This document shows positions 27,401 through 37,763 of a DNA stretch of 64,000 nucleotides, piece by piece. Each line of letters opens with the position of its first letter. Within the stretch, counting starts at the first letter, position 1. Made by a program: the position numbers and the translations under genes. Under the pieces are notes generated by a model. That model saw nothing but the letters and a program-made list of their open reading frames with translations, ran no database searches and had not been told where the DNA came from. This stretch comes from JAAYXE01 sp964391195. GTDB lineage: Bacteria; Chloroflexota; Anaerolineae; Anaerolineales; UBA4823. The stretch spans positions 1 to 64,000 of the forward strand of contig CAYMLG010000018.1 in the NCBI GenBank assembly GCA_964391195.1, written 5' to 3'.

Positions 27401-30400
27401 ATGACAACCATCCATCTCGTCTCACACACCCATTGGGACCGCGAATGGTACCTGCCGTTCCAACAGTTCCGCTTGAAGCTGGTCTACCTGATCGACCGGG
27501 TTATGGATCTGATGAGGTCCGATCCGGAGTTCAAGTATTTCATGCTCGACGGGCAGACGATCGTGCTCGACGATTACCTGGAGATCCGCCCGGAGCGGGA
27601 GGCCGAGCTGCGCCGGTTAGTGCAGGCCGGGCGGCTGCTGATCGGCCCCTGGTTCATCTTGCCCGACGAGTTCCTGGTCAGCCCGGAAGCGACCATCCGG
27701 AACCTGCTGCTGGGCGACCGTATCGCCCGCCGCTTCGGAAAGAAGATGAACGCAGGCTATATCCCCGACCCTTTCGGGCATATCGGCCAGATGCCACAGA
27801 TACTGCGCGGCTTCGGGATGGAGGCCGCAGCCCTGCAGCGCGGTTTGGATGACCAGCCGAACGAGCTGTGGTGGGAGGCCCCCGATGGGACGCGCATCTT
27901 CCTGTCTTATCTGCGGGACGGGTACGGCAACGGCGCGCTGCTGCCTGCCGCCGATCCCGAAGCCTTCACCCGCGCCGTCCAACGCTCGGCCGGGTCGTTG
28001 GCGCCGTACACTCCCACCAGTCACGTGGTGCTGATGCACGGGGCCGATCACCTCGAGCCGCCGGAAGAGACCAGCCGGGCGGTACGGCAGGCGAACACGA
28101 TGCTGGACGGCGACCGGTTGGTCCACTCCACCCTGCCGGAATTCCTCAGCGCTGTGCGGGCGGAGATCGACAGGACCGGGGCTGAGCTGCCTTTGGTGCG
28201 TGGGGAGCTGCGCTCGTCCAAGCGCTATCACCTGCTGCCGGGGGTGCTCTCGGCCCGGATGTGGATCAAGCAGCGTAACCACGCCTGCCAGACGCTGCTC
28301 GAGCGCTGGGCCGAGCCTTTCTCGACCATCGCCGACTGGCAGGACAGGATGGCCGGCGGGTCGCAGAGGCCGGGGCGGGTGAACGGCGGCTTCGGTCCGA
28401 TGCTGGACCGCAGCGGGGCGCCCTCCACCCCCGGGCTGCTGGCAGACACCGCCTCGGTGGTGCGCCGGGCCTGGCGCTACCTGATGGAGTGCCATCCCCA
28501 CGACTCGATCTGCGGCTGCTCGGTGGACCAGGTGCACGAGGAGATGCGCCCCCGCTTCGACCAGGTCGAACAGATCGGGGCGGAGATCACCCGCCAGAGC
28601 CTGGTGCGCCTGGTGGGGGCCGTGGATACTCATCTGCCGCAGGCCGGGGATGGCCCCCCGCCGGCGGGGATCATCCCGGTGGTGGTGTTCAACGCGGCCG
28701 GTGTGCCGCAGACCGGCCCGGTGGAGCTCCCGATCTCGCTTCCCACCTCGGTGAATGCCGTGGAGGTGGTGGACGAGGATGGGGTGCCGGCTCCTGACCA
28801 CCTGGGGGAGAGGACCTATCAGGAAGTGGCCTATGTGGTGCTCAACCGGGAGGACTTCACCCAGGCGCTGAGTTCCATTCAGGAAGGAACGCTGGCCTTC
28901 ACCGGACCCATGCGGGGCATGACCCTCCAGGAAATCAGCTTCCGCCGCCAGGCGAACACCCTGCTGATCGATACCGCCATCTCTGCCTTCGGGAAGACCC
29001 CGGCCGGCGTGTTGGAAGTAGCGCAGGAGGAGGCGTTCCGCGCACTGGCCGACCCCAGCCTGGACAGCTTCGCCCTGATGGTGAAATCCGTGTTCACCAG
29101 GCTGTCGTTCACCGCGGTAGGGGTACCCGGCTGCGGGTATAAGACCTTCTGGGTGCGCCCGGCCGGGGGCACAGGAGACGATGCGGGGCTGGCCGCTGAG
29201 GCGATAGCCGCTGAGATGAAGGCCGGTGCGGCGCCGGTGGAGACAGGAGTGGGCAGCGGGGCAATTGGAGTAGGTTCTGGCAAGCAACCCCCTACTGCCG
29301 ATATTGGCTATGCGCAAAAGAACCCCACCCTCACTATCGAAAACCAGTTCCTCTCCCTCTCCTTCGACCCCGACGGCACCTTCACCCTCTCCGACCGCCG
29401 CTCCGGCGCCCGCTATTCCGGCCTGAACCGCTTCGTCGACGGCGGCGACTGTGGCGACGAATACAACTTCTCCCCCCCTCCCCAGGATACCCTCTCCTCC
29501 CAGGTGGAAGTGCTCGAAGTGGGCGTGGATCGCACCCCGGTGGCCCAGGTGATCGAGGCCCGCCTCGCCCTGCATGTCCCCTGCGCGCTGTCCAGCGACC
29601 GCCAAAGCCGGTCGGACGAGACGGTCGCGCTCCCCATCCGGGTCCGGGCGGTGCTGCCCAACGGGGTGCCCCGCCTGGATTTCGAGACCTGGGTCGATAA
29701 CCGGGCGGAAGATCACCGCCTGCGGGTGCACTTCCCCGCCCCCTTGCAGACCGATTTCGCCGATTATGACGGGCATTTCGAAGTGGTCCGCCGCCCGCTG
29801 GTGTTGCCCGAATACCAGCCAACCTGGGCGGAGCAGCCCCGCCCGGAGAAGCCCCAGCGCCATTTCGCCAGCATCTCCGACGGCCGGTTGGGGCTGACCG
29901 TCTCCAATTTTGGCCTGCCCGAAGTCGAGGTGATCCCCGGACAGGGAAGCACCGAGATCGCTCTGACTCTGCTGCGCTGCGTCGGCTGGCTTTCGCGGGA
30001 TGATTTCTCCACCCGCAAAGGGCATGCCGGTCCGGGGTACCCCACCCCGGGGGCACAGATGCCCGGCGAGTGGACCTTCGCCTATTCGGTCATCCCCCAC
30101 TCCGGGCGCTGGGACCAGGCCGCCCCCGGGGAACTGCCCCCCTACCACCAGGCGTTCGCCTTCAGCACCCCGCTGCGCGCCCTGCTGGCCGAACCCCATC
30201 CCGGCCCCTTCGCACCTCGGGGCAGTTTTGTGGAGGTGCAAGACCCCCGCTTCGTGCTCAGCGCGGTGAAGACAGCCGAGGACGGGCAGGGCTGGATCCT
30301 GCGCGGCTATAACATTTCTGCGGAACCGATTGAGGTAAGGCTGAAGATATGGCGAGATTTCGCCCGAATCCACCGCACGAACCTGGCCGAAACCCCGCTT

Positions 30401-30484
30401 GAACCCCTCGCCCTCGCCCCAGACGGCAGCCTGAGGCTCCCCGTGCGCGGGCACGAGGTGGTGACGGTGCGGCTCAGTCCTTAA
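27401..30484 (+). CDS. GH38 alpha-mannosidase
   Basis: A 1027-residue family 38 enzyme of normal length. The N-terminal zinc and catalytic motifs are HTHWDREWY (His, Asp) and YIPDPFGH, which holds the nucleophile Asp; HPHDSICGCSVD lies in the three-helix bundle (about residue 365). The C-terminal half is the beta-sandwich region. Around residues 610-640 there is a Gly/Pro-rich insert (GVGSGAIGVGSGK) of low complexity between two beta domains. It cleaves alpha-mannosides and acts in the cytoplasm, as no signal is seen. It follows the two membrane proteases by 46 bases and probably forms a degradative set with them and the GH1 gene. Confidence 0.93.
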   Translation: MTTIHLVSHTHWDREWYLPFQQFRLKLVYLIDRVMDLMRSDPEFKYFMLDGQTIVLDDYLEIRPEREAELRRLVQAGRLLIGPWFILPDEFLVSPEATIRNLLLGDRIARRFGKKMNAGYIPDPFGHIGQMPQILRGFGMEAAALQRGLDDQPNELWWEAPDGTRIFLSYLRDGYGNGALLPAADPEAFTRAVQRSAGSLAPYTPTSHVVLMHGADHLEPPEETSRAVRQANTMLDGDRLVHSTLPEFLSAVRAEIDRTGAELPLVRGELRSSKRYHLLPGVLSARMWIKQRNHACQTLLERWAEPFSTIADWQDRMAGGSQRPGRVNGGFGPMLDRSGAPSTPGLLADTASVVRRAWRYLMECHPHDSICGCSVDQVHEEMRPRFDQVEQIGAEITRQSLVRLVGAVDTHLPQAGDGPPPAGIIPVVVFNAAGVPQTGPVELPISLPTSVNAVEVVDEDGVPAPDHLGERTYQEVAYVVLNREDFTQALSSIQEGTLAFTGPMRGMTLQEISFRRQANTLLIDTAISAFGKTPAGVLEVAQEEAFRALADPSLDSFALMVKSVFTRLSFTAVGVPGCGYKTFWVRPAGGTGDDAGLAAEAIAAEMKAGAAPVETGVGSGAIGVGSGKQPPTADIGYAQKNPTLTIENQFLSLSFDPDGTFTLSDRRSGARYSGLNRFVDGGDCGDEYNFSPPPQDTLSSQVEVLEVGVDRTPVAQVIEARLALHVPCALSSDRQSRSDETVALPIRVRAVLPNGVPRLDFETWVDNRAEDHRLRVHFPAPLQTDFADYDGHFEVVRRPLVLPEYQPTWAEQPRPEKPQRHFASISDGRLGLTVSNFGLPEVEVIPGQGSTEIALTLLRCVGWLSRDDFSTRKGHAGPGYPTPGAQMPGEWTFAYSVIPHSGRWDQAAPGELPPYHQAFAFSTPLRALLAEPHPGPFAPRGSFVEVQDPRFVLSAVKTAEDGQGWILRGYNISAEPIEVRLKIWRDFARIHRTNLAETPLEPLALAPDGSLRLPVRGHEVVTVRLSP

Positions 30485-30524
30485 CGCCGGTGGAGAGCGA
30501 TTCAGGCCGTCAGGAGACGATATT

Positions 30525-30549
30525 CGGGTCGAGCGATCGTAACGACCCG
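30525..30549. terminator. Weak hairpin between convergent GH38 and M20 genes
   Basis: A 7-pair stem (CGGGTCG at 30525-30531 with CGACCCG at 30543-30549) stands in the 66-base gap between convergent genes. There is no T-run, so it is a weak candidate. Confidence 0.3.
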
Positions 30550-30550
30550 G

Positions 30551-31819
30551 TCAGCTACACCAATTCAGCACGGTCAAGGCGATCACTTTGGTTGCTTCGA
30601 TCAAGTTCTTGAGCGGGACGTACTCGTTCATGGCGTGCATCTGAGCGGTAACGCCGGGGCCGAAGATGACCGTGGGCGTATTACCGCTGCGGATCAGGAA
30701 ACGTGTATCGGCCGCGCCCATCCGGCCGCTGATGACCGGCCGCCGCTGCAGAGAATGCTCGAACGCTGCCTTCATCGTCTCCATGATTGGATGGTCCCAC
30801 GGGATTTCGGCTCCGGCGGCCACGTAGCCGCCCTCGGTGGTGATGTGAGGCGGGTGGTCGCGCAGCCAGGGGTCCGCCTGGCATACCCGCTCGATCTGCT
30901 CCTTCAACTGCCGCTCGGTTTCAGCCGGGTCTTCGTAAGGCATCAGACCCAGGCTCCCGCGCAGCACGGCAGTCTCCGGCATGGTGGAGGGGTGAGTCCC
31001 GGCCTGGATCATGGTCACGGTGCAGGGCAAGGCGCCGCGGTTATCGGGGTAAAGCGGGTGGTGTAGATCGGCGAACCGCATTTTCTCCAGGTCGTCCACA
31101 GCCTGGATGATTTTATAAGCTTTCTCGATCGAGCTCACCCCTTCCCAACGGGAGGCGATCCCGGCCGGCTTGCCTTTCAGTGTGACCGTGAACCACATCC
31201 GCCCGATGCAGGCGGGCATGATCTCCAGGTCGCTCGTCTCGCAGCAGATCCCGGCGTCGGCAGTGTAACCCCGCTCGACACAAGCCAGCGTACCCAGCCC
31301 GGTCCGCTCCTCGTCAACCACGCTCTCCAGGATTACATCCCCGCGCAGTCCCACGCCCAGGTCCTTGAGGATTTTCACCGCCATGACCATCGCCGCGACC
31401 CCGGATTTCATGTCCGAGGCGCCGCGGCCGAACATCTTCCCATCCACCACCTCTCCAGACAGCGGCCCGGACTTCCACGCGTTCAACGGCTCAACAGGCA
31501 CGGTGTCCACGTGCCCATTCAACAGGATTGACTTCCCACCGCCGCTCCCTTTCCAGACACCCACGACATTCGGACGCCCACTCAACGGTAGTTCCGGCTC
31601 CAGAAACCCAGGGTAGCCGCGCAATCGATCCGCGTCTGGTTCGAATATATCCACTTCCAAACCCAGGCCGTGCATGGTTTTGGCCATAAACTCCTGGATC
31701 TCACCCTCTTCCCCGGTCACACTCTGATAACTGATGAGCTGCCGGAGGAAACCGGCGATATCATCCTTGCAGGCCTCGATAGCGTTCAGGATGGTTTGGG
31801 GCTCTACCTTTGATGTCAT
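30551..31819 (-). CDS. M20-family deacylase/amidohydrolase (ArgE/DapE type)
   Basis: 422 residues with the M20 dizinc motifs: LNGHVDTVPV (His, Asp), GRGASDMKSG (bridging Asp) and VDEERTG (Glu pair). A late His occurs in MHAMNEYV. Members remove acyl groups from amino acids or open carbamoyl and amide bonds. The ATG at 31819 has GAGGAG seven bases upstream; a start 21 bases earlier lacks this. It is the last gene of a 12-gene minus-strand operon with an ABC importer and a molybdenum hydroxylase. Its substrate is therefore probably an amide or N-acyl product of that pathway. Confidence 0.85.
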   Translation of the reverse strand: MTSKVEPQTILNAIEACKDDIAGFLRQLISYQSVTGEEGEIQEFMAKTMHGLGLEVDIFEPDADRLRGYPGFLEPELPLSGRPNVVGVWKGSGGGKSILLNGHVDTVPVEPLNAWKSGPLSGEVVDGKMFGRGASDMKSGVAAMVMAVKILKDLGVGLRGDVILESVVDEERTGLGTLACVERGYTADAGICCETSDLEIMPACIGRMWFTVTLKGKPAGIASRWEGVSSIEKAYKIIQAVDDLEKMRFADLHHPLYPDNRGALPCTVTMIQAGTHPSTMPETAVLRGSLGLMPYEDPAETERQLKEQIERVCQADPWLRDHPPHITTEGGYVAAGAEIPWDHPIMETMKAAFEHSLQRRPVISGRMGAADTRFLIRSGNTPTVIFGPGVTAQMHAMNEYVPLKNLIEATKVIALTVLNWCS

Positions 31820-31907
31820 TCGTTTACTCCTCACAGGCAAGCAAACAGATTACAGTGAGAGGCGTGATCAACACAACCCGCCTGGCACTTCTTCCGGCTT
31901 TCTAGGG

Positions 31908-32625
<718 letters not shown>

Positions 32626-32633
<8 letters not shown>

Positions 32634-34497
32634 GTTTCTTCCGCCTCCCGAGATAGGCGCTGATCACATCCTCATTGGTCTGGATCTCTTCAGGCCTGCC
32701 CATAGCGATTTGCTTGCCGTAATTCAGCACCATGATCCTGTCGGAAATGCCCATCACCAGGCGCATATCGTGCTCCACCAATACGATGGTCACGTTCTGA
32801 TCGCGGATGTGCAGGATGAGATTCATGAGCATCTCGACTTCCGTGGCATTCATACCGGCAGCCGGCTCATCCAGCAGCATCAACCTGGGATTGGTCACCA
32901 TTGCGATACCCAACTCCAGCATCCGCTGGTTCCCATAAGGCAGATTGGATGCCGTGCGGTCCGAATGGGCAAGAAGGCCCATCAATTGCAGCACGTCACT
33001 GGCCCGTTGTCTGCCAGCCATCTCCGCTTCCCGGCACTGCGGGATTTGGGCCAGGTTCGGGAAAACACCGTCTGGCTCGAGCAGGTTGTGAGCCAGGATC
33101 AGGTTCTCACGGGTGGTCTTACCCGGAAAAACGCTGGTGTGTTGGAATGTGCGTACAACCCGCCGCCGGGCAACCTGATGGGCCTGCAGGGGGTTCAGAA
33201 GTTCGCCCTGATAAGCAATCGTGCCCGAAGTGATTGGCCCCAGGCGGGTGATGGCGTTGAGCAGCGTGGTTTTCCCGGCTCCATTCGGCCCGATCACAGC
33301 CAGAATCTCGCCTTCGAAGACTCGGAAAGAGACCTCGTTGACGGCCTGGATTCCACCGAAAAACACGCACAAATCCTTCACTTCAAGTAGACAATTGCCA
33401 TTTTGGCGATCCACCGATTTTCTCGGTATTTTTTCTGTAAAAGATAGCGCCTCACCCATTTCGATCCCAGGCTGTGAAGCGACCACCCCTTCCAGGCCGT
33501 TCCCACCGTTGATACCTGATCCGGCCAGTTGGAGAGCTGGCCGCGGAACTACAGCGCGCCCCAAGGCAGGGAGCCATTTATCTTTTACCAACTGGTACAG
33601 TCGCACCAGGGTAGGCAGCACACCATCGGGCATGAACAGCATGATGAGGACGAGCAGGGCGCCATAGATCACCATCCGGTACATGGTTGCTGCACGCAGC
33701 ATCTCGGGGATTATGGTGAACAGGACGGCGCCCAAGACCGGCCCGGAGAGTGTGGCGCGACCTCCGGCAATCACCATGATGACAATGGTGATCGTCAGAT
33801 CAAAGCTGAGCAGTTCAGGACCTACGAATTGAAAGAAATGTGCGTAGAAACTGCCGGATAATCCAATAAGGAACGAGCTGAGCACAGCCGCCAACATCAT
33901 GTAACGGTAACTATCGATGCCCACCGACTGGCTCAGAGTCTCGTTTTCACGGATCGCCTGCATGGCCCGGCCGATGGTGGAATTCTCTATCCTCCAGAGC
34001 ACATATAGCACAATCACGACTAATATCAGGATCGTATAGTAATATGGGCGGTAACCCACGAACCAGGTCGCCGGCGGCGGGACCGCAGTAATGCCCATGG
34101 GCCCATTGGTCATGTCGGTCCAGTTCAACGCCACCAGTCTAAAAAACTCGGCAAAGCCGATGGAAACCAGCACGAAATAGGCTTTACGCAGCTTCAGCGT
34201 CAGACGACCGATCGCCCATCCGGCGAGTGCGGCGAGTAGGCCAGCGGCCAGGAAGGCGAGCGGAACGGGGATATCATAGCGTGTGGTCAGAATCGCCGAG
34301 GTGTAAGCGCCCATACCGTAAAACGCTACCGGCCCTAAAGAAAGCTGCCCGACTTTCATCAGAATATTATGGCCTGAGGCGATCAGGATAAACAGCCCGG
34401 AAAGGATCGCCAGCCGGAGCAGGTATTCATCTTGTAGGATGAATGGCAACGCTAAGGCCAGTATCAGGCCTAGAATAAGCACAAGGTATTTCTTCAT
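32626..34497 (-). CDS. ABC transporter permease-ATPase fusion (LivM-LivG)
   Basis: 623 residues. Residues 1-310 are a LivM permease with eight to nine helices and the family motif GVNVLMKVGQLSLG-like (HNILMKVGQLSLGPVAFYG). A polar linker (about 315-370) leads to a LivG ATPase with Walker A GPNGAGKTT (about residue 403), signature NLPYGNQRMLELG and Walker B RLMLLDEPAAG. One polypeptide thus provides half of the membrane channel and one of the two ATPases. The start overlaps the LivH stop codon (ATGA, 34494-34497). Together with LivH, LivF and the lipoprotein it completes an importer. Confidence 0.92.
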
Positions 34498-35366
34498 CCC
34501 AACCGCCTTGCCTTTCCCAACAGTCCTGTAGGCCGGAAGATCAAGACGACGATAATCAGAATGAACGCGATCGCATCCCGGTAGCCTGAGGAAATATAGC
34601 CAGCGCCTAAACTTTCTGCCACCCCAAGGAGCAGACCGGCCAGGATCGCGCCGGGGAAATTACCGAGACCGCCGGCGATGACCACTGCAAACGATTTCGA
34701 GCTTGCCACGGCGCCCATGGTTGGGAACACCTGGAAAATCGGTCCCAGAAGCCCACCGGCGACAGCAGCCAGGGCGGTCCCCCAGGCAAAGGTGAGCAGG
34801 TTCATCAGGTTGGTGTTGATTCCCATAAGGGACGCAGCGTTCCGGTCCTGGAATGTAGCCCGGATGGCAGTCCCCAACTTGGTGTAGCGCAGGAACATGT
34901 GCGAACCGAAGATAATCGAAAGCGCTGCGAAGAAAACAAATACACGGATCGGGGTCAGGCTGATCGGGCCCACCTGTATGCCGACCAGGGGGAAAGGCAT
35001 ACCGATATCCTTGGGTGTGGGGTCCCAGATAATCAAGGCCAGGTTTGCCAAAAAGATGGAAAGCCCGATGGTCGCCAGCATGGGTACATCCACCGGCTGA
35101 TCTTTTAACGGTCGCAGGACTAACCGCTCGACAATCCCACCGAAGAGGAAGAAGATCAGCGCGGTCAATGCCAACGACACTAAATAGGGGACGCCCATGA
35201 ACGTGAACAGGGTGAGCACCCCGAACGCGCCGAGCATGTAAAACTCGCCGTGGGCAAAGTTGACGACATTCATGATCCCGAAGATCAACGTCAACCCGAT
35301 GCCCATTAGGGCATAGATCCCCCCAATCATCAAGCCGTTCAGCAGGTGTTGAAGAAATTCTGCCAT
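34494..35366 (-). CDS. livH: ABC transporter permease, LivH type
   Basis: A 290-residue membrane protein with about eight helices and the LivH opening LLNGLMIGGIYALMGIGLTL, followed by NVVNFAHGEFYMLGA. It is the second permease half of the importer and partners the LivM-LivG fusion. The ATG at 35366 has GGAGAGG about nine bases upstream. It is separated from the binding-protein gene by a strong hairpin, as is usual where the binding protein is made in excess. Confidence 0.92.
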   Translation of the reverse strand: MAEFLQHLLNGLMIGGIYALMGIGLTLIFGIMNVVNFAHGEFYMLGAFGVLTLFTFMGVPYLVSLALTALIFFLFGGIVERLVLRPLKDQPVDVPMLATIGLSIFLANLALIIWDPTPKDIGMPFPLVGIQVGPISLTPIRVFVFFAALSIIFGSHMFLRYTKLGTAIRATFQDRNAASLMGINTNLMNLLTFAWGTALAAVAGGLLGPIFQVFPTMGAVASSKSFAVVIAGGLGNFPGAILAGLLLGVAESLGAGYISSGYRDAIAFILIIVVLIFRPTGLLGKARRLG

Positions 35367-35408
35367 AGCGTTTCGCCTCTCCGGTCGTCGTTCTATCCGG
35401 GGAAATGA

Positions 35409-35446
35409 GACGGGTGGAGGGAAAGCTGTTTTCCCCTCCACCCGTC
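35409..35446 (-). terminator. Hairpin between the binding-protein gene and livH (partial terminator or RNA stabiliser)
   Basis: A perfect 13-pair stem (35409-35421 with 35434-35446) begins 8 bases after the stop codon of the binding-protein gene. Read on the minus strand it lacks a long T-run, so it more likely protects the 3' end of the upstream message than stops all transcription. Confidence 0.55.
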
Positions 35447-35453
35447 TTTGCGA

Positions 35454-36677
35454 TCAGTCGCCAAATTGAAAATCTGGCACGACCAGCTTACCGTTCTCCA
35501 TCACAACCAGATAAACGTTCGGCCGGCTCTGGTGGCCATTTGCTTCCGCAAATTTCACAATGCCGCTCAGGCCCGCAAATTCGACCTTTGGCAGGGCGGC
35601 ATTGATCGACTGCGCATCCACCTTGCAGTCCGCCAATTCGATAGCCTGGGCGATTACATGAATGCCATCGAAGCCTCTGTACGACTCACCAATGCCGACT
35701 TCGGGCAGCCCGCGCTTCTGGTATTCCTTGAGATACCACTCCGCCAGCTCGGCGTCACCGGCCAGGTCGAAGCGATCGGGGACATAGAACACCAGGTGAT
35801 AAGTGCCTTCCACAATTTCAGGACTGGAGAGCTTCATCACCGCGATGGGGTAGTTCGAGCCGCCGGTGGTCAAGACCGTTTGAGTCATCCCCAACTCACG
35901 GTACTGCTTGAGCATGGTGGCAATCTGGCCCGCGCTTGTGGTAATGAGGATCGAATCCGCGCCGGAGTTCTTGATCGTGGTGAGCTGCGGGAGCACATCG
36001 GTTGCAGACTGCTCTACGAAGTCCTCGGAGATCACCTTTCCGCCCGTTGATTCGATCGCTTTCTTGAATACTTCAGCCGCGCCGCGGCCCCAATCATTAT
36101 TCACACTGAGGATGGCGACATTCTTCATCCCCAACTTCTCGACCAGATAGCTCTGCGAGGCATCCGCTTCCATCTGGCTCATCGGGCTGATCCGGTACGT
36201 CCAATTGAACCCCGGCGTCTCAGGCAGGCTGATCTTCCCCGAGCTGGAAGTCTCGACCAGCAGCGGGACTTTATGTTTCTCCATCACCGGCATCACAGCG
36301 AGGGAGGAGGAACTGCCCCAGGCGCCCATGATTACCGGCACTTTGTCGCGAGTGATCAGGAGTTCTGCCGCGTTCGCCGATTCTTGCGGGTCATTCTTCC
36401 CGTCCTGAACGACCGCTTCGATCGGCCTACCGCACACGCCGCCGTTGGCATTGATCCGATCCACGGCGATTTCCACGCCACTCACAACATAGGATCCTGA
36501 ATCGGCTACAGGACCGGTCAAAGGTTGGACGACGCCAATCTTGATCGGTTCCCCCTGAGTCGTTTGGCTGGTGCTGCCGCTTTCCGGAGCGGACGGAGCG
36601 GCTGGTTGGCCGCAGGCTGAAAGCAAGATAGCAAGCAGCGCCACCAAATAGACAAGCAATTTACTATTTTTCGACAT
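35454..36677 (-). CDS. ABC transporter substrate-binding lipoprotein (LivJ/amide-urea type)
   Basis: 407 residues. A lipoprotein signal with lipobox LLSAC (Cys at residue 22) is followed by a Ser/Thr/Pro-rich tether. The periplasmic-binding fold of type I opens with IKIGVVQPLTGPVADSG and carries the family phrase SSSLAVMPVMEKHKVPLL. Such proteins bind branched-chain amino acids, amides, urea or aromatic acids. The operon context with a molybdenum hydroxylase argues for an aromatic or heterocyclic ligand, but no pocket residue proves it. It is upstream of the three other transporter genes. Confidence 0.9.
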   Translation of the reverse strand: MSKNSKLLVYLVALLAILLSACGQPAAPSAPESGSTSQTTQGEPIKIGVVQPLTGPVADSGSYVVSGVEIAVDRINANGGVCGRPIEAVVQDGKNDPQESANAAELLITRDKVPVIMGAWGSSSSLAVMPVMEKHKVPLLVETSSSGKISLPETPGFNWTYRISPMSQMEADASQSYLVEKLGMKNVAILSVNNDWGRGAAEVFKKAIESTGGKVISEDFVEQSATDVLPQLTTIKNSGADSILITTSAGQIATMLKQYRELGMTQTVLTTGGSNYPIAVMKLSSPEIVEGTYHLVFYVPDRFDLAGDAELAEWYLKEYQKRGLPEVGIGESYRGFDGIHVIAQAIELADCKVDAQSINAALPKVEFAGLSGIVKFAEANGHQSRPNVYLVVMENGKLVVPDFQFGD

Positions 36678-36725
36678 GCCCTTTTCCTTTCATATCAGGT
36701 GCAAATCTCAGCCGAATTCATATGG

Positions 36726-37763
36726 TCAGGGTTGGGGATAGGGGATTTCATCAGGCGATAGGGTTTCCTCCTTCTCGATCTCTATTTTGCCAAGGAGCTT
36801 CAGGATTTTTTCCGGCGTGGCGGGCGTATGGTATACACGCTTGCCTGTTGCATCGGCGATTGCATTAAACAAGGTAGGCGCGGTGGGGATCGTCGCCGGC
36901 TCAGCGATACCCTTTGCTCCGTATGGCCCGGTGGGATCAGGGACCTCAACGATCAGCGGCTCGATCAGGGGGACATCGGCCGCGGTGGGGATCAGGTAAG
37001 TGCTCAATTTGGCGTTTTTGAACACCCCTTGTTCGACTTGCATATCCTCCAAAAGGGCAAAGCCAAGGCCTTGTATCGCGCCGCCCTCGATTTGACCCTC
37101 AACCATGGTCGGATTGATTGCTTTTCCGGCGTCAGTCGCCGAGACCAACCTCAGCACATCCACCTGGCCGGTCTCGGTATCGACTTCCACTTCAGCGAGT
37201 TGAGCGGCCCAGGCATAGGTAGCATAGGCGTCTCCCTGAGAGGTCTCCGGGTCTACGTCCGCCGTGGTGATGCTGTGATAGCCGTTACCGCGGATGCGTG
37301 CGCCGCGTTTGTGCATCTCGGCTGCCAGCGTACGGAACGGTATGCATTGAGAAGGGTTGTCCGGGTTGAAGACCATCCCATCTTCGAACTCCAGCCGCTC
37401 CGGCGGTACTCTAAGGATCTCGCCGGCGGTTTCAGCCATGAAACCCTTCAACTGCTGGCAGGCTTTCAACGTAGCGATACCCTGGACATAAGTGGACCGG
37501 CTGGCTGACACTGGGCCGGCATCGGGCGTACGTCCGGTGTCGGCCGAGATGATAAAGGTATCTTCATACGGAATGCCAAGCTCTTGCGCGGCCAGTTGGC
37601 ACAACAAAGTCTGTAGACCCTGACCCAGTTCGGAGGCTCCGTTCCACAGGGTGATCGTGCCATCTGCGGCCAGCTCCACATCGGTGCTCGAGAAGTCAGG
37701 CCGCGAAAAACCGTAACCGATGCCATACATCATCGCCCCAATCCCTAGACCGCGCAGCTTCAT
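36726..37763 (-). CDS. Molybdenum hydroxylase, C-terminal molybdopterin subunit (NdhM-like)
   Basis: 345 residues that correspond to the second half of a xanthine-dehydrogenase-type molybdopterin subunit. It has the NGASELGQGLQT motif of the cofactor loop and GAKGIAEPATIPT, whose Glu is the catalytic base. It starts with an ATG that overlaps the stop of the preceding gene (ATGA, 37760-37763). It has its own AAGGAGG seven bases upstream, so it is a separate subunit and not a simple frameshift. Its size (about 37 kDa by length) matches NdhM of Eubacterium barkeri nicotinate dehydrogenase. It needs the L subunit next to it to hold the cofactor. Confidence 0.87.
   Translation of the reverse strand: MKLRGLGIGAMMYGIGYGFSRPDFSSTDVELAADGTITLWNGASELGQGLQTLLCQLAAQELGIPYEDTFIISADTGRTPDAGPVSASRSTYVQGIATLKACQQLKGFMAETAGEILRVPPERLEFEDGMVFNPDNPSQCIPFRTLAAEMHKRGARIRGNGYHSITTADVDPETSQGDAYATYAWAAQLAEVEVDTETGQVDVLRLVSATDAGKAINPTMVEGQIEGGAIQGLGFALLEDMQVEQGVFKNAKLSTYLIPTAADVPLIEPLIVEVPDPTGPYGAKGIAEPATIPTAPTLFNAIADATGKRVYHTPATPEKILKLLGKIEIEKEETLSPDEIPYPQP

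Noticed and set aside
27617..30454. A 945-codon minus-strand frame opposite the GH38 gene
   Set aside because: The plus strand encodes a complete GH38 enzyme with all catalytic motifs; high GC makes long antisense frames common.
37760..37763. The TGA between the L and M molybdopterin genes as a selenocysteine codon or sequencing frameshift
   Set aside because: Reading through TGA in the same frame does not continue the family sequence, and the second gene has its own strong ribosome site.
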